Under the pieces are notes generated by a model. The model was not told where the DNA came from and did no database searches. It worked only from the letters and a program-made list of their open reading frames with translations. Positions 46,501 to 56,327 of a stretch of DNA of 64,000 bases are shown here, in pieces. A program made the position numbers and the translations under genes. Within the stretch, counting starts at the first letter, position 1. Each line of letters starts with the position of its first letter. This DNA is from Pleurodeles waltl (lineage: Eukaryota; Chordata; Amphibia; Caudata; Salamandridae), in assembly GCF_031143425.1 (NCBI RefSeq), contig NC_090451.1:351610339-351674338 (forward strand), given 5' to 3'.

Positions 46501-49436
46501 CAGTAAAGTCAAGATAGGGGATTCTGCAAGGACAACAACTTACTGCAAAACACTGAAGATGGACTCCTGGACCTGTAAAGGAAGGGGACCAAGACCAAGA
46601 GTCACGCAAGTGTCCGGGGGGGGCGGAGTCCACTAAACCCCGGATGAAGGTGCAAAAGGGCTGCCTCCGGGTGGAAGAAGCCGAAGATTCTACAACAACG
46701 GAAGGTGCCAGCAACTTCTCCTTTGGTCAGAAGATGTCCCACGGCGTGCTGGAGGATGCAGAGTTGTTTCCACGCAGAAAGACCGCAAACAAGCCTCGGT
46801 AGCTGCAAGAGTCGCGGTTGAGGCGTTTGGGTGCTGCCAGGGCCCAGGAAGGACCAGGAGGTCACCCCTTGGAGGATGAGACAGAGGGGGCACTCAGCAA
46901 CACAGAGAGCCCACGCAGGAGCAGGCAGCACCTGCAGAAGTACCTGAACAGGCACTTAGAAGATCTGAGGACAGCGGTCGACTTGTCACAAAAGAGGGTC
47001 CCACAGAGTCGGAGTCCAACTCAGCGAGTTGGGCAATGCAGAACGGAGTGCAGGGGACCTGGGCTAGGCTGTGCACGAAGGAAGTCTTTCAAAAGTGCAC
47101 AGAAGCCCGAGCAGCTGCAGTTCATGCAGTACACAAGACTTACCTCCACCAAATTTGGACAGAAGGGCCACTGGACTGTGGGAGTCACTTGGATATAGTT
47201 CCTGTGTTCCAGGGACAACGCTCTTCAGGATGAGAGGGGACCCAGAGGACCGGTGATGCAGAAGTTTGGCGCCTGCGTTGGCAGGGGGAAGATTCCGTCG
47301 ACCTACGGGAGATTTCTTCTTGGCTTCCAGTGCAGGGTGAAGGCAGACAGCCCTCAGAGCATGCACCACCAGGAAACAGTTGAGAAAGCCGGCAGGATGA
47401 GGTGCTACAATGTTGCTGGTAGTCTTCTTGCTACTTTGTTGCGGCTATGCAGGCGTCCTGGAGCAATCAGCGGTCGATCCTTGGCAGAAGTCGAAGAGGG
47501 AAGTGCAGAGGAACTCTGGTGAGCTCTTGCATTAGTTATCTGGTGAGATACCCACAGGAGAGACCCTAAATAGCCCTCAGAGGAGGATTGGCCACCTAGT
47601 CAGGTAAGCACCTATCAGGAGGGTTCTCTGACGTCACCTGCTGGCACTGGCCACTCAGAGCTGTCCATTGTGCCCTCACACCTCTGCATCCAAGATGTCA
47701 GAGTTCTGGGACACACTGGAGGAGCTCTGGGCACCTCCCCTGGGAGGTGCTGGTCAGGGGAGTGGTCACTCCCCTTTCCTTTGTCCAGTTTCGCGCCAGA
47801 GCAGGGCTGGGAGGATCCCTGAACCGGTGTAGACTGGCTTATGCAAGGAGGGCACCATCTGTGCCCTTCTAAGCATTTCCAGAGGCCAGGAGAGGCTACC
47901 CCTCCCAGGCCCTCCACACCTATATCCAAAGGGAGAGGGTGTAACACCCTCTCTCAGAGGAAATCCTTTGTTCTACCTTCCTGGGACCAGGGTGCCCAGG
48001 CCCCATGGGGGCAGAAACCTGTCTGAGGGCTTGGCAGCAGCAGTAGCTGCAGTGGAGACCCCAGAAAGTTAGTTTGGCAGTACCCGGGCTCTATGCTGGA
48101 GACCCGGGGATGCGTGGAATTGTCCCCCCAATACCAGAATGGTTTTGGGGTGACAATTCCATGATCCTAGACGTGTTACATGGCCATGTTCGGAGTTACA
48201 ATGGTGACGCGATATATAGGTTTTGACCTATATGTAGTGCACGCGTGTAATGGTGTCCCCACACTCACAAAGTCCGGGAATTTGCCCTGAACAAGGTGGG
48301 GGCACCTTGGTTAGTGCCAGGGTGCCTACACACTAAGTAACTTTGCACCTAACCTTCACCAAGTGAGGGTTAGACCTATAGGTGACTTATAAGTTACTTA
48401 AGTGCAGTGTAAAATGGCTGTGAAATAACGTGGACGTTATTTCACTCAGGCTGCAGTGGCAGTCCTGTGTAAGAATTGTCTGAGCTCCCAATGGGTGGCA
48501 AAAGAAATGCTGCAGCCCATAGGGATCTCCTGGAACCCCAATACCCTGGGTACCTAGGTACCATATAAAAGGGAATTATAAGGGTGTTCCAGTGTGCCAA
48601 TGAGAATTGGTAAAATTAGTCACTAGCCTGCAGTGACAATTTTAAAAGCAGAGAGAGCATAAACACTGAGGTTCTGGTTAGCAGAGCCTCAGTGATACAG
48701 TTAGGCACCATACAGGGAACACATATAGGCCACAAACTTATGAGAATTGGGGTCCTGACTAGCAGGATCCCAGTGACACATATCAAACACACTGACAACA
48801 TAGGGTTTTCACTACGAGCACTGGGCCCTGGCTAGCAGGATCCCAGTGAGACAGTAAAAACACCCTGACATATACTCACAAACAGGCCAAAAGTGGGGAT
48901 AACAAGGCTAGAAAGAGCCTACAGGTATTTTACTTACCTTTGGTGTTTTCTTACACTCCCCGCGCCTCTCTACACACTACACTTGCCTAGGTGGGAAACC
49001 GACTTTCGCATTCCACTATTTTAGTATATGGTTTGTGTTCCCCATAGGCCCATTGCAACCTATTGTGATTTTCACTGTTTTCTGACTATTTACTTACCTG
49101 TTTTGGGTTACTAGTGTATATATTGTGTATAATATTTACCTCGTAAAGGGAGTATAGCCTCTAAGATATATTTCGCATTGTGTCACTAAAATAAAGTACC
49201 TTTATTTTTTATAACACTGAGTATTGTCTTTCTTGTGTATGAGCACTGTGTGACTATAGTGGTATTGCAAGAGCTTTGCATGTCTCCTAGTTCAGCCTTG
49301 ACTGCTCTGCCTACAGCTACCTCTAGCCAGCCTGGCTTCTAGACACTGACTACATTTCACTAATAAGGGATAACTGGGCCTGGTATAAGGTGTAAGTACC
49401 TTTGGTACCTACTACAAATCAGGCCAGCCTCCTACA
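43551..49436 (+). repeat. Solo LTR-A, plus orientation, containing another solo LTR-A
   Basis: It runs tgtgagaaagtagcgtc (43551) to cagcctcctaca (49436). It is flanked by GCCGC (43546-43550) and GCTGC (49437-49441), a target duplication with one C-to-T change. It is interrupted at 45922-48923 by a minus-strand LTR-A, leaving about 2.88 kb of its own sequence. U3 palindromes are at 43952-43977, 44025-44043 and 44159-44186. The donor of the leader intron is mutated (GAG|ATAAG at 45257). It separates the protease from gag of the retrovirus. Confidence 0.93.
45922..48923 (-). repeat. Solo LTR-A nested in another LTR-A, minus orientation
   Basis: It runs tgtaggaggttggcc (45922) to ctagaaagagcctaca (48923), 3,002 bp, with an exact target duplication GGTAT (45917-45921 and 48924-48928). 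The last bases lack the usual cttctca stretch, so the end has a small deletion that still leaves a CA. Palindromes are at 48349-48373 and 48420-48445, a hairpin array at about 48667-48851, and a predicted leader intron at 46573-47143. Confidence 0.95.
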
Positions 49437-49441
49437 GCTGC

Positions 49442-50219
49442 TATCACGCATTCTTCTTCATCTGAACTCTCCCTCATCATTCCATTCATCCTCATTATGG
49501 AATGGGAATTGGTGTATTGTGGTATTACTGATGTTAAAATTTTGACATGTGTCCTGCTTAGGAAGCATCATCTGCCACTGTTCCATTGGAGCATGAGGTT
49601 TCTGAATGTGTTGCTTAGGTATCATCTGAATTTGGGACTGCATTTGTTGTGACTGTGGCATCTGAAAACGTGGCATTTGTATTTGTTGCATGGGCTGAGG
49701 ACCTTGTATTTCATATGCATTATTTTGGAAATTAAAGTTTTGCCCTTTCATACTTGGTCCTCTCATGTTTACAAAAGGATTGTTTTCAGTCCTCTGTGTG
49801 ACAACACCTTCTTGTCCTAACATCGGACACGCCCGCTTCCAATGTCATGTCCGAGTCCAGAGCAAGTGTGACAAGGCAACATTCTTTTCATTGCCTGCAT
49901 ATCGTTCTGAGGGACCATAATGCTCAAATCGACGCTACAATTCACGTTTCCATTTCCACCACGGCCTCTACCTTTCACCTGATTCTGGAACATGTTTCCC
50001 TGCTGCTGAGGAAAAATTCCCAGCATTCCTGATTGCGCTACTTTAATCTGCATCACCATTGCCTTCTCTTTCAACTTTCTCTGCTTCAGTTCAATCTCAT
50101 CACTACAGTATTTGGCATATTGCAATACCTCATCAATCTGCTTTGCTTGCCAGCAAATCAAATGACTCTTAATCATCTAGCTGATTTCAGGTCTCAGTCC
50201 TTTAACGAAATCTGAACAC
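49442..50219 (-). pseudogene. Retroviral gag, C-terminal part (nucleocapsid side)
   Basis: 50176-49817 has a helical, Lys/Gln-rich segment, a GRGRGGNGN basic motif and a zinc-knuckle-like CHTCSGLGHD. 49823-49458 is extremely Gln/Met/Pro-rich (repeated MPQ and QMQ) and ends acidic near DEWNDEGEF. It packages genomic RNA in related viruses. It is interrupted at 50224 by the complete family-A element. Confidence 0.75.
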
Positions 50220-50890
50220 AAAATTGTAGGAGGCTGGACTGGCTTGTAGTGAGTACCAAGGGGTACTTGCACCTTGCACCAGGCCCAGTTATCCCTTATT
50301 AGTGTATAGGGTGTCTAGCAGCTTAGGCTGATAGATAATGGTAGCTTAGCAAAGCAGCTCAGGCTGAACTAGGAGACGTGTGAAGCTACTACAGTACCAC
50401 TTAGTGTCATATGCACAATATCATAAGAAAACACAATACACAGTTATACTAAAAATAAAGGTACTTTATTTTTATGACAATATGCCAAAGTATCTTAGAG
50501 TGTACCCTCAGTAAGAGGATAGGAAATATACACAAGATATATATACACAATAGCAAAAATATGCAGTATAGTCTTAGAAAACAGTGCAAACAATGTATAG
50601 TTACAATAGGATGCAATGGGGAAACATAGGGATAGGGGCAACACAAACCATATACTCCAGAAGTGGAATGCGAACCACGAATGGACCCCAAACCTATGTG
50701 ACCTTGTAGAGGGTCGCTGGGACTATTAGAAAATAGTGAGAGTTAGAAAAATAACCCTCCCCAAGACCCTGAAAAGTGAGTGCAAAGTGCACCAAAGTTC
50801 CCCTAAGGACAAAATAGTCGTGTTAGAGGGAGAATGCAAGGAAAACACAAATCAGCAATGCAACAACGATGGATTCCTGTCTGAAGGTAC

Positions 50891-51491
50891 CTGTGGAACA
50901 AGGGGACCAAGTCCAAAAGTCACAAGCAGCTCGGAGATGGGCAGATGCCCAAGAAATGCCAGCGGTTGGTGCAAAGAAGCTCTTTCTAGGCTGAAGAACT
51001 GTGAATACTGCAGGAACGACAAGGGCTAGAGACTTCCCCTTTGGAGGATGGATCCCCCACGCCTTGGAGAGTCGTGCAGAAGTGTTTTCCCGCCGGATGG
51101 ACGCCAACAAGCCTTGCTACACGCAAATCGTGCGTTTGGCGTTTTTGGACGCTGCTGGGGCCCAGGAGGGACCAGAAGGTCGCAAATTGGACCTGCAGAG
51201 AGAGGGGACGTCGAGCAAGACAAAGAGCCCTCACTGAAGCAGGTAGCACCCGGAGAAGTGCCAGAAACAGGCACTACGAGGATGCGTGAAACGGTGCTCG
51301 CCGAAGTTGCACATAGGAGTCCCACGTCGCCGGAGACCAACTTAGGAAGTCGTGCAATGCAGGTTAGAGTGCCGTGGACCCAGGCTTGGCTGTGCACACA
51401 GGATTTCCGCCGGAAGTGCACAGGGGCCGGAGAAGCTTGCAAAGTCGCGGTTCCCAGCAATGCAGCCCAGCGAGGTGAGGCAAGGACTTAC
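50891..51491 (-). other. Predicted leader intron within the LTR (3' LTR copy)
   Basis: Minus-strand donor GGAG|GTAAGTCC and acceptor cccttgttccacag|gtacc frame 601 nt. The matching copy in the 5' LTR is 56994-57594. Splicing would remove much of a 1.9-kb leader before gag. Confidence 0.5.
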
Positions 51492-51913
51492 CTCCACCAA
51501 ACTTGGGCTGAAGAGTCACTGGACTGTGGGGGTCACTTGGACGGTGTCGCTGGATTCGAGGGACCTCGCTCGTCGTGCTGAGAGGAGACCCAAGGGACCG
51601 GAGATGCAGCTTTTTGGTGCCTGCGGTTGCAGGGGGAAGATTCCGTCGACCCACGGGAGATTTCTTCGGAGCTTCTGGTGCAGAGAGGAGGCAGACTACC
51701 CCCACAGCATGCACAAGCAGGAAAACAGTCGAGAAGGCGGCAGGATCAGCGTTACAGAGTTGCAGTAGTCGTCTTTGCTACTATGTTGCAGGTTTGCAGG
51801 CTTCCAGCGCGGTCAGCGGTCGATTCCTTATCAGAAGGTGAAGAGGGAGATGCAGAGGAACTCGGCTGAGCTCATGCATTCGTTATCTAAAGTTTCCCCA
51901 GAGACAGAGACCC

Positions 51914-52004
51914 TAAATAGCCAGAAAAGAGGGTTTGGCTACCTAGGAGAGAGGAAAGGCTATTAACACCTGAAGGAGCCTATCAGCAGGAGTCTCTGAC
52001 GTCA
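51914..52004 (-). promoter_or_regulatory. Core promoter signals in LTR-A (3' LTR)
   Basis: Perfect CRE octamer TGACGTCA (51997-52004) and, 78 bp downstream on the minus strand, TATTTA (51914-51919). The CRE is eroded in older copies, for example tgacatca near 21508 and tgacgtaa near 44763. Confidence 0.5.
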
Positions 52005-52576
52005 CCTGGTGGCACTGGCCACTCAGAGCAGTCCAGTGTGCCAGCAGCACCTCTGTTTCCAAGATGGCAGAGGTCTGGAGCACACTGGAGGAGCTCTGGA
52101 CACCTCCCAGGGGAGGTGCAGGTCAGGGGAGAGGTCACTCCCCTTTCCTTTGTCCAGTTTCGCGCCAGAGCAGGGGCTAAGGGGTCCCTGAACCGGTGTA
52201 GACTGGCTTATGCAGAATTGGGCACCTCTGTGCCCAACAAAGCATTTCCAGAGGCTGGGGGAGGCTACTCCTCCCCTGCCTTCACACCATTTTCCAAAGG
52301 GAGAGGGTGTCACACCCTCTCTCAGAGGAAGTTCTTTGTTCTGCCATCCTGGGCCAGGCCTGGCTGGACCCCAGGAGGGCAGCTGCCTGTCTGAGGGGTT
52401 GGCAGCAGCAGCAGCTGCAGTGAAACCCCAGGAAGGGCAGTTTGGCAGTACCAGGGTCTGTGCTACAGACCACTGGGATCATGGGATTGTGCCAACTATG
52501 CCAGGATGGCATAGAGGGGGCAATTCCATGATCATAGACATGTTACATGGCCATATTCGGAGTTACCATGGTGAAG

Positions 52577-52813
52577 CTACATATAGGTAGTGACCTATAT
52601 GTAGTGCACGCGTGTAATGGTGTCCCCGCACTCACAAAGTTCAGTGAATTGGCTCTGAACAATGTGGGGGCACCTTGGCTAGTGCCAGGGTGCCCTCACA
52701 CTAAGTAACTTTGCACCTAACCTTTACCAGGTAAAGGTTAGACATATAGGTGACTTATAAGTTACTTAAGTGCAGTGAAAAATGGCTGTGAAATAACGTG
52801 GACGTTATTTCAC
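52577..52813. other. Cluster of three U3 palindromes (3' LTR copy)
   Basis: Perfect inverted repeats lie at 52577-52604 (12-bp arms, ctacatataggt), 52717-52741 (11-bp arms, ctaacctttac) and 52788-52813 (12-bp arms, gtgaaataacgt). The copies in the 5' LTR are at 58680-58707, 58820-58844 and 58891-58916. The arms differ between LTR copies but usually remain self-complementary. Confidence 0.85.
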
Positions 52814-53033
52814 TCAGGCTGCAGTGGCAGGCCTGTGTAAGAATTGTCAGAGCTCCCTATGGGTGGCAAAAGAATTGCTGCAGCCCATAGGGATCTCCTG
52901 GAACCCCAATACCCTGGGTACCTTAGTACCATATACTAGGGAATTATAAGGGTGTTCCAGTAAGCCAATGTGAATTGGTAAAATTGGTCACTAGCCTGTT
53001 AGTGACAATTTAAAAGTAATGAGAGAGCATAAC

Positions 53034-53276
53034 CACTGAGGTTCTGGTTAGCAGAGCCTCAGTGAGACAGTTAGGCACCACACAGGGAACATATACATGC
53101 ACACCTATGAGCACTGGGGCCCTGTGTGACAGGGTCCCAGTGACACATACAAATAGGCCACAAACCTATGAGCACTGGGGTCCTGACCAGCAGGATCCCA
53201 GTGACACATAACAATCATACTGAAAACATAGTGTTTTCACTATGAGCACTGAGGCCTGGCTATCAGGATCCCAGTG
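53034..53276. repeat. Tandem hairpin array near the LTR terminus (3' LTR copy)
   Basis: Four successive imperfect units each form a hairpin of 12-13-bp arms: 53034-53064, 53112-53142, 53173-53203 and 53247-53276. The consensus is cactggggtcctg, a 5-nt loop, then caggatcccagtg. Units are about 60-80 bp apart with short linkers (acacata). The equivalent array in the 5' LTR is at 59137-59379. Confidence 0.8.
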
Positions 53277-53369
53277 AGACAGTGAAAACAGTGACAAACA
53301 CCCTGACATACACTCACAAACAGGCCAAAAGTGGGGGTAACAAGGCTAGAAAGAGGCTACCTTCTCACA

Positions 53370-53384
53370 CAACCCCCCCCCAAA
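53370..53384 (-). other. G-rich polypurine-like tract
   Basis: On the minus strand the LTR is preceded by nine consecutive G and TTG. It sits exactly where plus-strand primer formation is expected. The terminal TTG is not purine, so the assignment is by position. Confidence 0.6.
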
Positions 53385-53399
53385 CGAAGGACAATAAGG

Positions 53400-56057
53400 C
53401 TAACCTTGGCCAGTTGAGACTTTATTGTCTAAGTGGTGATAAGTAGAGAGTAGCTCTGCAATAGACTGGTTACTCCCTTTATCATCCACTATATGGTTAC
53501 TTCCCTGTGGGGATGTAAACCACCCTGTTTGAAGTTTTTTAGCTAACCAACAATGTGAAGATGTATTTTCAGAGTTTCTATCAGTAAGTTTTAGTTTAGA
53601 GCAGTGGGAATTATCCACTGAACCTATTTGTAATGATGGAAATGCCAGACAGGGATGCTGTCTCAGTAAAGCCATAGCAGGACAAAAACTTTGTCCATTT
53701 GGCTGGGAGAGAGAACAGGGATGCTGTTTCTCTTGAGTTGGAGCAGGGCAGGGATGCTGTCCTATGAGCTCCACACTAGGGCAGGGATGCTGACCTAAGT
53801 GTTGTGAGGCAGTACGGGGTTTCTGCACTAAAGTTTCTCTGGGAGGGTTGGAGGGATGCTCCATGTTAACTAAAATGGTGCTCTTTTTGTCACCAATGTT
53901 AGTTATCCCACAGAGAGGTACTTCTACCTCAGGGAGTCCAGCTATGCCAGCTGATGATTCCCTTGGAACAGGTGCCACCCCAGGAGAGGTTTCTCCCACC
54001 ACAGGAATAGTATCCTGAATGGTAGGGTGGTTAGGTGATACTGTGATACCCTTTTTACCTGTTGATGGAGAGGGATCCTGAGTTTTCAGGCCTTCTCTCC
54101 TTTGCTTTTTCATTTCACTTGAAATGAGAGGGAACAATTCCTCAGGGATGCCCAGCATGGCTGCATGGGCATAAAACTCTACATCAGCCCAACCTGAGGC
54201 CTCTAGGTCATTGCCTAAGAGACAGTCTACAGGTAAGCTAGGTGATACCACCACCTGCTTAGGGCCAGTAACTCCACCCCAACTAAACTGAATTATAGCT
54301 AAGGGAAGAAACTTAGTGGAGTTATGGACATCAATAATCTTATACTGTTGTCCAATGATGTGTTGTTCAGGAGGCACTAGGTTTTCAGTCACCAAAGTGA
54401 AACTGGCACCTGTGTCCCTGTAGGCCAAGGCCTCAACACCATTTATTGCAACTGTCTGCCTGTACTTATCCATTGTAAGGGGACAAGCAGCCAGTGTGGC
54501 AAGGCCAGTGCCACTAGGTGTGACAGAAACTGTCTTGGGACTGATTACATCAGTTTCCACTATGGACCCATAAGTGAACCCAACTACACCCTTTGCTTGA
54601 CTGTTGCCAGCAGTCCCACCACTAGTACCACTACTGCTAGGGGCACTAGAGCTTGATGTATTAGTGGTGGTAGGCTCAGGGGGTTTACCTGGACAGGACT
54701 TATCCCCTGGCCTATGGCCTCTGTTTTTACACACAAAGCACCAAGGCTTTTTAATGTGTGCAGGTTGGGAAGAAGAGGAAGAATTTGTTTTATCCCCACC
54801 CTCTGAAGAGTGTTTAAGATTTGAAGTGGGATCTTTGGTTTTACCCTTATCCCCATGCTTATCTTGAGATTTTTCACCATCTTTCTTCTTATTGCCATCT
54901 TTGTCACCCCCTGTATGAACTTTTCTGTTCACCCTTGTTCTGACCCATTTGTCTGCCTTCTTTCCCAATTCTTGGGGAGAGGTCAGATCAGAGTCTACCA
55001 GGTACTGGTGCAACAAATCAGACACACAATTATTAAGTATATGCTCTCTCAGGATTGTGTTATACAGGCTTTCATAATCAGTAACTTTACTGCCATGTAA
55101 CCACCCCTCCAAGGCCTTCACTGAATGGTCAATGAAATCAACCCAGTCTTGTGAAGACTCCTTTTTGGTCTCTCTGAACTTTATCCTGTACTGTTCAGTG
55201 GTTAAGCCATAACCATCCAGGAGTGCATTCTTAAGAACTGTAAAATTATTGGCATCATTTTCTTTCACAGTAAGGAGCCTATCCCTACCTTTTCCACTAA
55301 ATGATAGCCATAGGATAGCAGCCCACTGCCTTTGAGGGACATCCTGTACAACACAGGCCCTCTCAAGTGCAGCAAACCACTTGTTAATGTCATCCCCCTC
55401 CTTATAAGGGGGAACTATCTTGTGCAGATTCCTGGAATCATGCTCTTTTGCAGGATGACTATGGGGAATACTGCTGCTGCCACCATGGGTATCTAAACCC
55501 ATCTTCTGTCTTTCCCTCTCTATTTCTAAAGACTGTCTATCCAAATCCAGCTGTTGCTTCTTGAGCTTCAGTCTGGTTTGCTCCACTCTCAATCTATTGA
55601 GCTCCCTTTCTAACAATCTGTCATCAGGGTGGGTGGGAGGGACATTTCTAGATACAGAGGTATGATGGGAATGAACAGAAGGAGACCTGTCCCTTACAGA
55701 GGGCACCCTAACAGCTTGGCTACCAGTATAATGTGAGAGCACATCATCAGTATGATGTGATTCAACCTCTGTACCAACTATGCTAGACTGTCTAGTAATG
55801 GGCAGGCTGAGAAGTTTCTTTCCTGAACCTTTTCCTGGGGGAGTCCCTGGATCAGATTGAGAACCATTAGCTACTTTTTCTACAGATTGGGCACTTATGG
55901 CCTTATCCTGTACTCTAAGCATATTAATTAACAGTTCTAAGGAAGGATTCTTCCCTACACTCAAACCTCTCTCTATGCAGAGACTCCTTGCTCCTTTCCA
56001 GCTAAGGTGATCATATGCAAGTTTGGACAGTTCAACTTTTTGGCCTGTGCCAGACAT
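53400..56057 (-). CDS. Intact Gag-protease polyprotein, 885 residues
   Basis: A single uninterrupted ORF whose ATG (56057) lies 270 bp inside the element. Residues 9-50 resemble a SAP-type helix pair (SKLAYDHLSWKGARSLCIER). 145-187 is a charged coiled coil (ERELNRLRVEQTRLKLKKQQ). 205-375 is the capsid, whose second half (about 285-372) resembles the SCAN domain, a fold derived from Gmr1-like Gypsy Gag. 380-435 is Lys/Asp/Ser-rich. 440-455 is a zinc knuckle C440, C443, H448, C455 with unusual CX2CX4HX6C spacing. 540-640 is a retropepsin-like domain with D548-T-G and VDCLLGNDL (610-618). 756-810 holds five 11-residue repeats beginning QHPC. It should assemble particles and mature them, but no polymerase is encoded. 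The intact frame implies recent or ongoing selection. Confidence 0.93.
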   Translation of the reverse strand: MSGTGQKVELSKLAYDHLSWKGARSLCIERGLSVGKNPSLELLINMLRVQDKAISAQSVEKVANGSQSDPGTPPGKGSGKKLLSLPITRQSSIVGTEVESHHTDDVLSHYTGSQAVRVPSVRDRSPSVHSHHTSVSRNVPPTHPDDRLLERELNRLRVEQTRLKLKKQQLDLDRQSLEIERERQKMGLDTHGGSSSIPHSHPAKEHDSRNLHKIVPPYKEGDDINKWFAALERACVVQDVPQRQWAAILWLSFSGKGRDRLLTVKENDANNFTVLKNALLDGYGLTTEQYRIKFRETKKESSQDWVDFIDHSVKALEGWLHGSKVTDYESLYNTILREHILNNCVSDLLHQYLVDSDLTSPQELGKKADKWVRTRVNRKVHTGGDKDGNKKKDGEKSQDKHGDKGKTKDPTSNLKHSSEGGDKTNSSSSSQPAHIKKPWCFVCKNRGHRPGDKSCPGKPPEPTTTNTSSSSAPSSSGTSGGTAGNSQAKGVVGFTYGSIVETDVISPKTVSVTPSGTGLATLAACPLTMDKYRQTVAINGVEALAYRDTGASFTLVTENLVPPEQHIIGQQYKIIDVHNSTKFLPLAIIQFSWGGVTGPKQVVVSPSLPVDCLLGNDLEASGWADVEFYAHAAMLGIPEELFPLISSEMKKQRREGLKTQDPSPSTGKKGITVSPNHPTIQDTIPVVGETSPGVAPVPRESSAGIAGLPEVEVPLCGITNIGDKKSTILVNMEHPSNPPRETLVQKPRTASQHLGQHPCPSVELIGQHPCPAPTQEKQHPCSLSQPNGQSFCPAMALLRQHPCLAFPSLQIGSVDNSHCSKLKLTDRNSENTSSHCWLAKKLQTGWFTSPQGSNHIVDDKGSNQSIAELLSTYHHLDNKVSTGQG
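53628..53792 (-). repeat. Coding minisatellite: five 33-bp repeats
   Basis: Residues 756-810 of the Gag-protease are five units of 11 residues (QHPCPSVELIG, QHPCPAPTQEK, QHPCSLSQPNG, QSFCPAMALLR, QHPCLAFPSLQ). On the plus strand each appears as a recurring cagggatgctg or a variant of it. Confidence 0.9.
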
Positions 56058-56303
56058 TTTTTAGAGAGAGTTAAAGTGATAGACAAAGAGAAAAAAGTTT
56101 TCAGAACTTTTTGGAAAGACAGAAAAAACTTTTTAAACTTTTAAGAACTTTTTGAAAGTTTAGAAGTACTTTTCAGCACTTAGAAAAGAGTGAAAAGAGG
56201 AAATGCAAAACTTTTTGGCTATGTGTATATACACTGACCTTGTTTTGTATATTTTTCTCTTATGAAAAGTACAATGACAAGAGTGGTAAGTAGTCTCAAA
56301 GCA
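56058..56303 (-). promoter_or_regulatory. 5' leader of the family-A interior with reiterated AAAAGTT motif
   Basis: Between the primer site and the gag ATG the minus strand repeats AAAAGTT/AAAAAGTT-type heptamers at least five times (56090-56225), separated by pyrimidine-rich spacers. The position suits a packaging or translation signal. The function is unknown. Confidence 0.5.
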
Positions 56304-56327
56304 CTTATCCCACCACTGCACAACCAA
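56304..56327 (-). other. Primer-binding-like site of the complete element
   Basis: It starts directly after the 5' LTR on the minus strand: ttggttgtgcagtggtggga. It is recognisably related to the tRNA-Leu-like site of the plus-strand relative at 34100, with several substitutions. Confidence 0.6.

Larger units (their letters stand above)
50225..53369 (-). repeat. 3' LTR of the complete family-A element
   Basis: On the minus strand it starts TGTGAGAAGGTAGCC and ends CCTCCTACA. Landmarks from right to left are the hairpin array (53034-53276), the U3 palindromes (52577-52813), the CRE (51997-52004), the TATA-like box (51914-51919), the leader-intron donor (51491) and acceptor (50891), and AATAAA (50465-50470). 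If transcription starts near 51885, R is about 1.4 kb. The many ORFs here have no protein-family character. Confidence 0.96.

Noticed and set aside
51048..51581. 177-codon plus-strand ORF, repeated at 57151-57684, and other ORFs inside the LTRs
   Set aside because: They occur twice only because the LTR is duplicated. They run opposite to the element's transcription, show no domain character, and do not stay open in divergent LTR-A copies.
53034..53276. Possible CRISPR-like array
   Set aside because: The repeats are few, imperfect, hairpin-forming units with similar linkers in vertebrate LTR DNA. There are no spacers of constant length and no cas genes.
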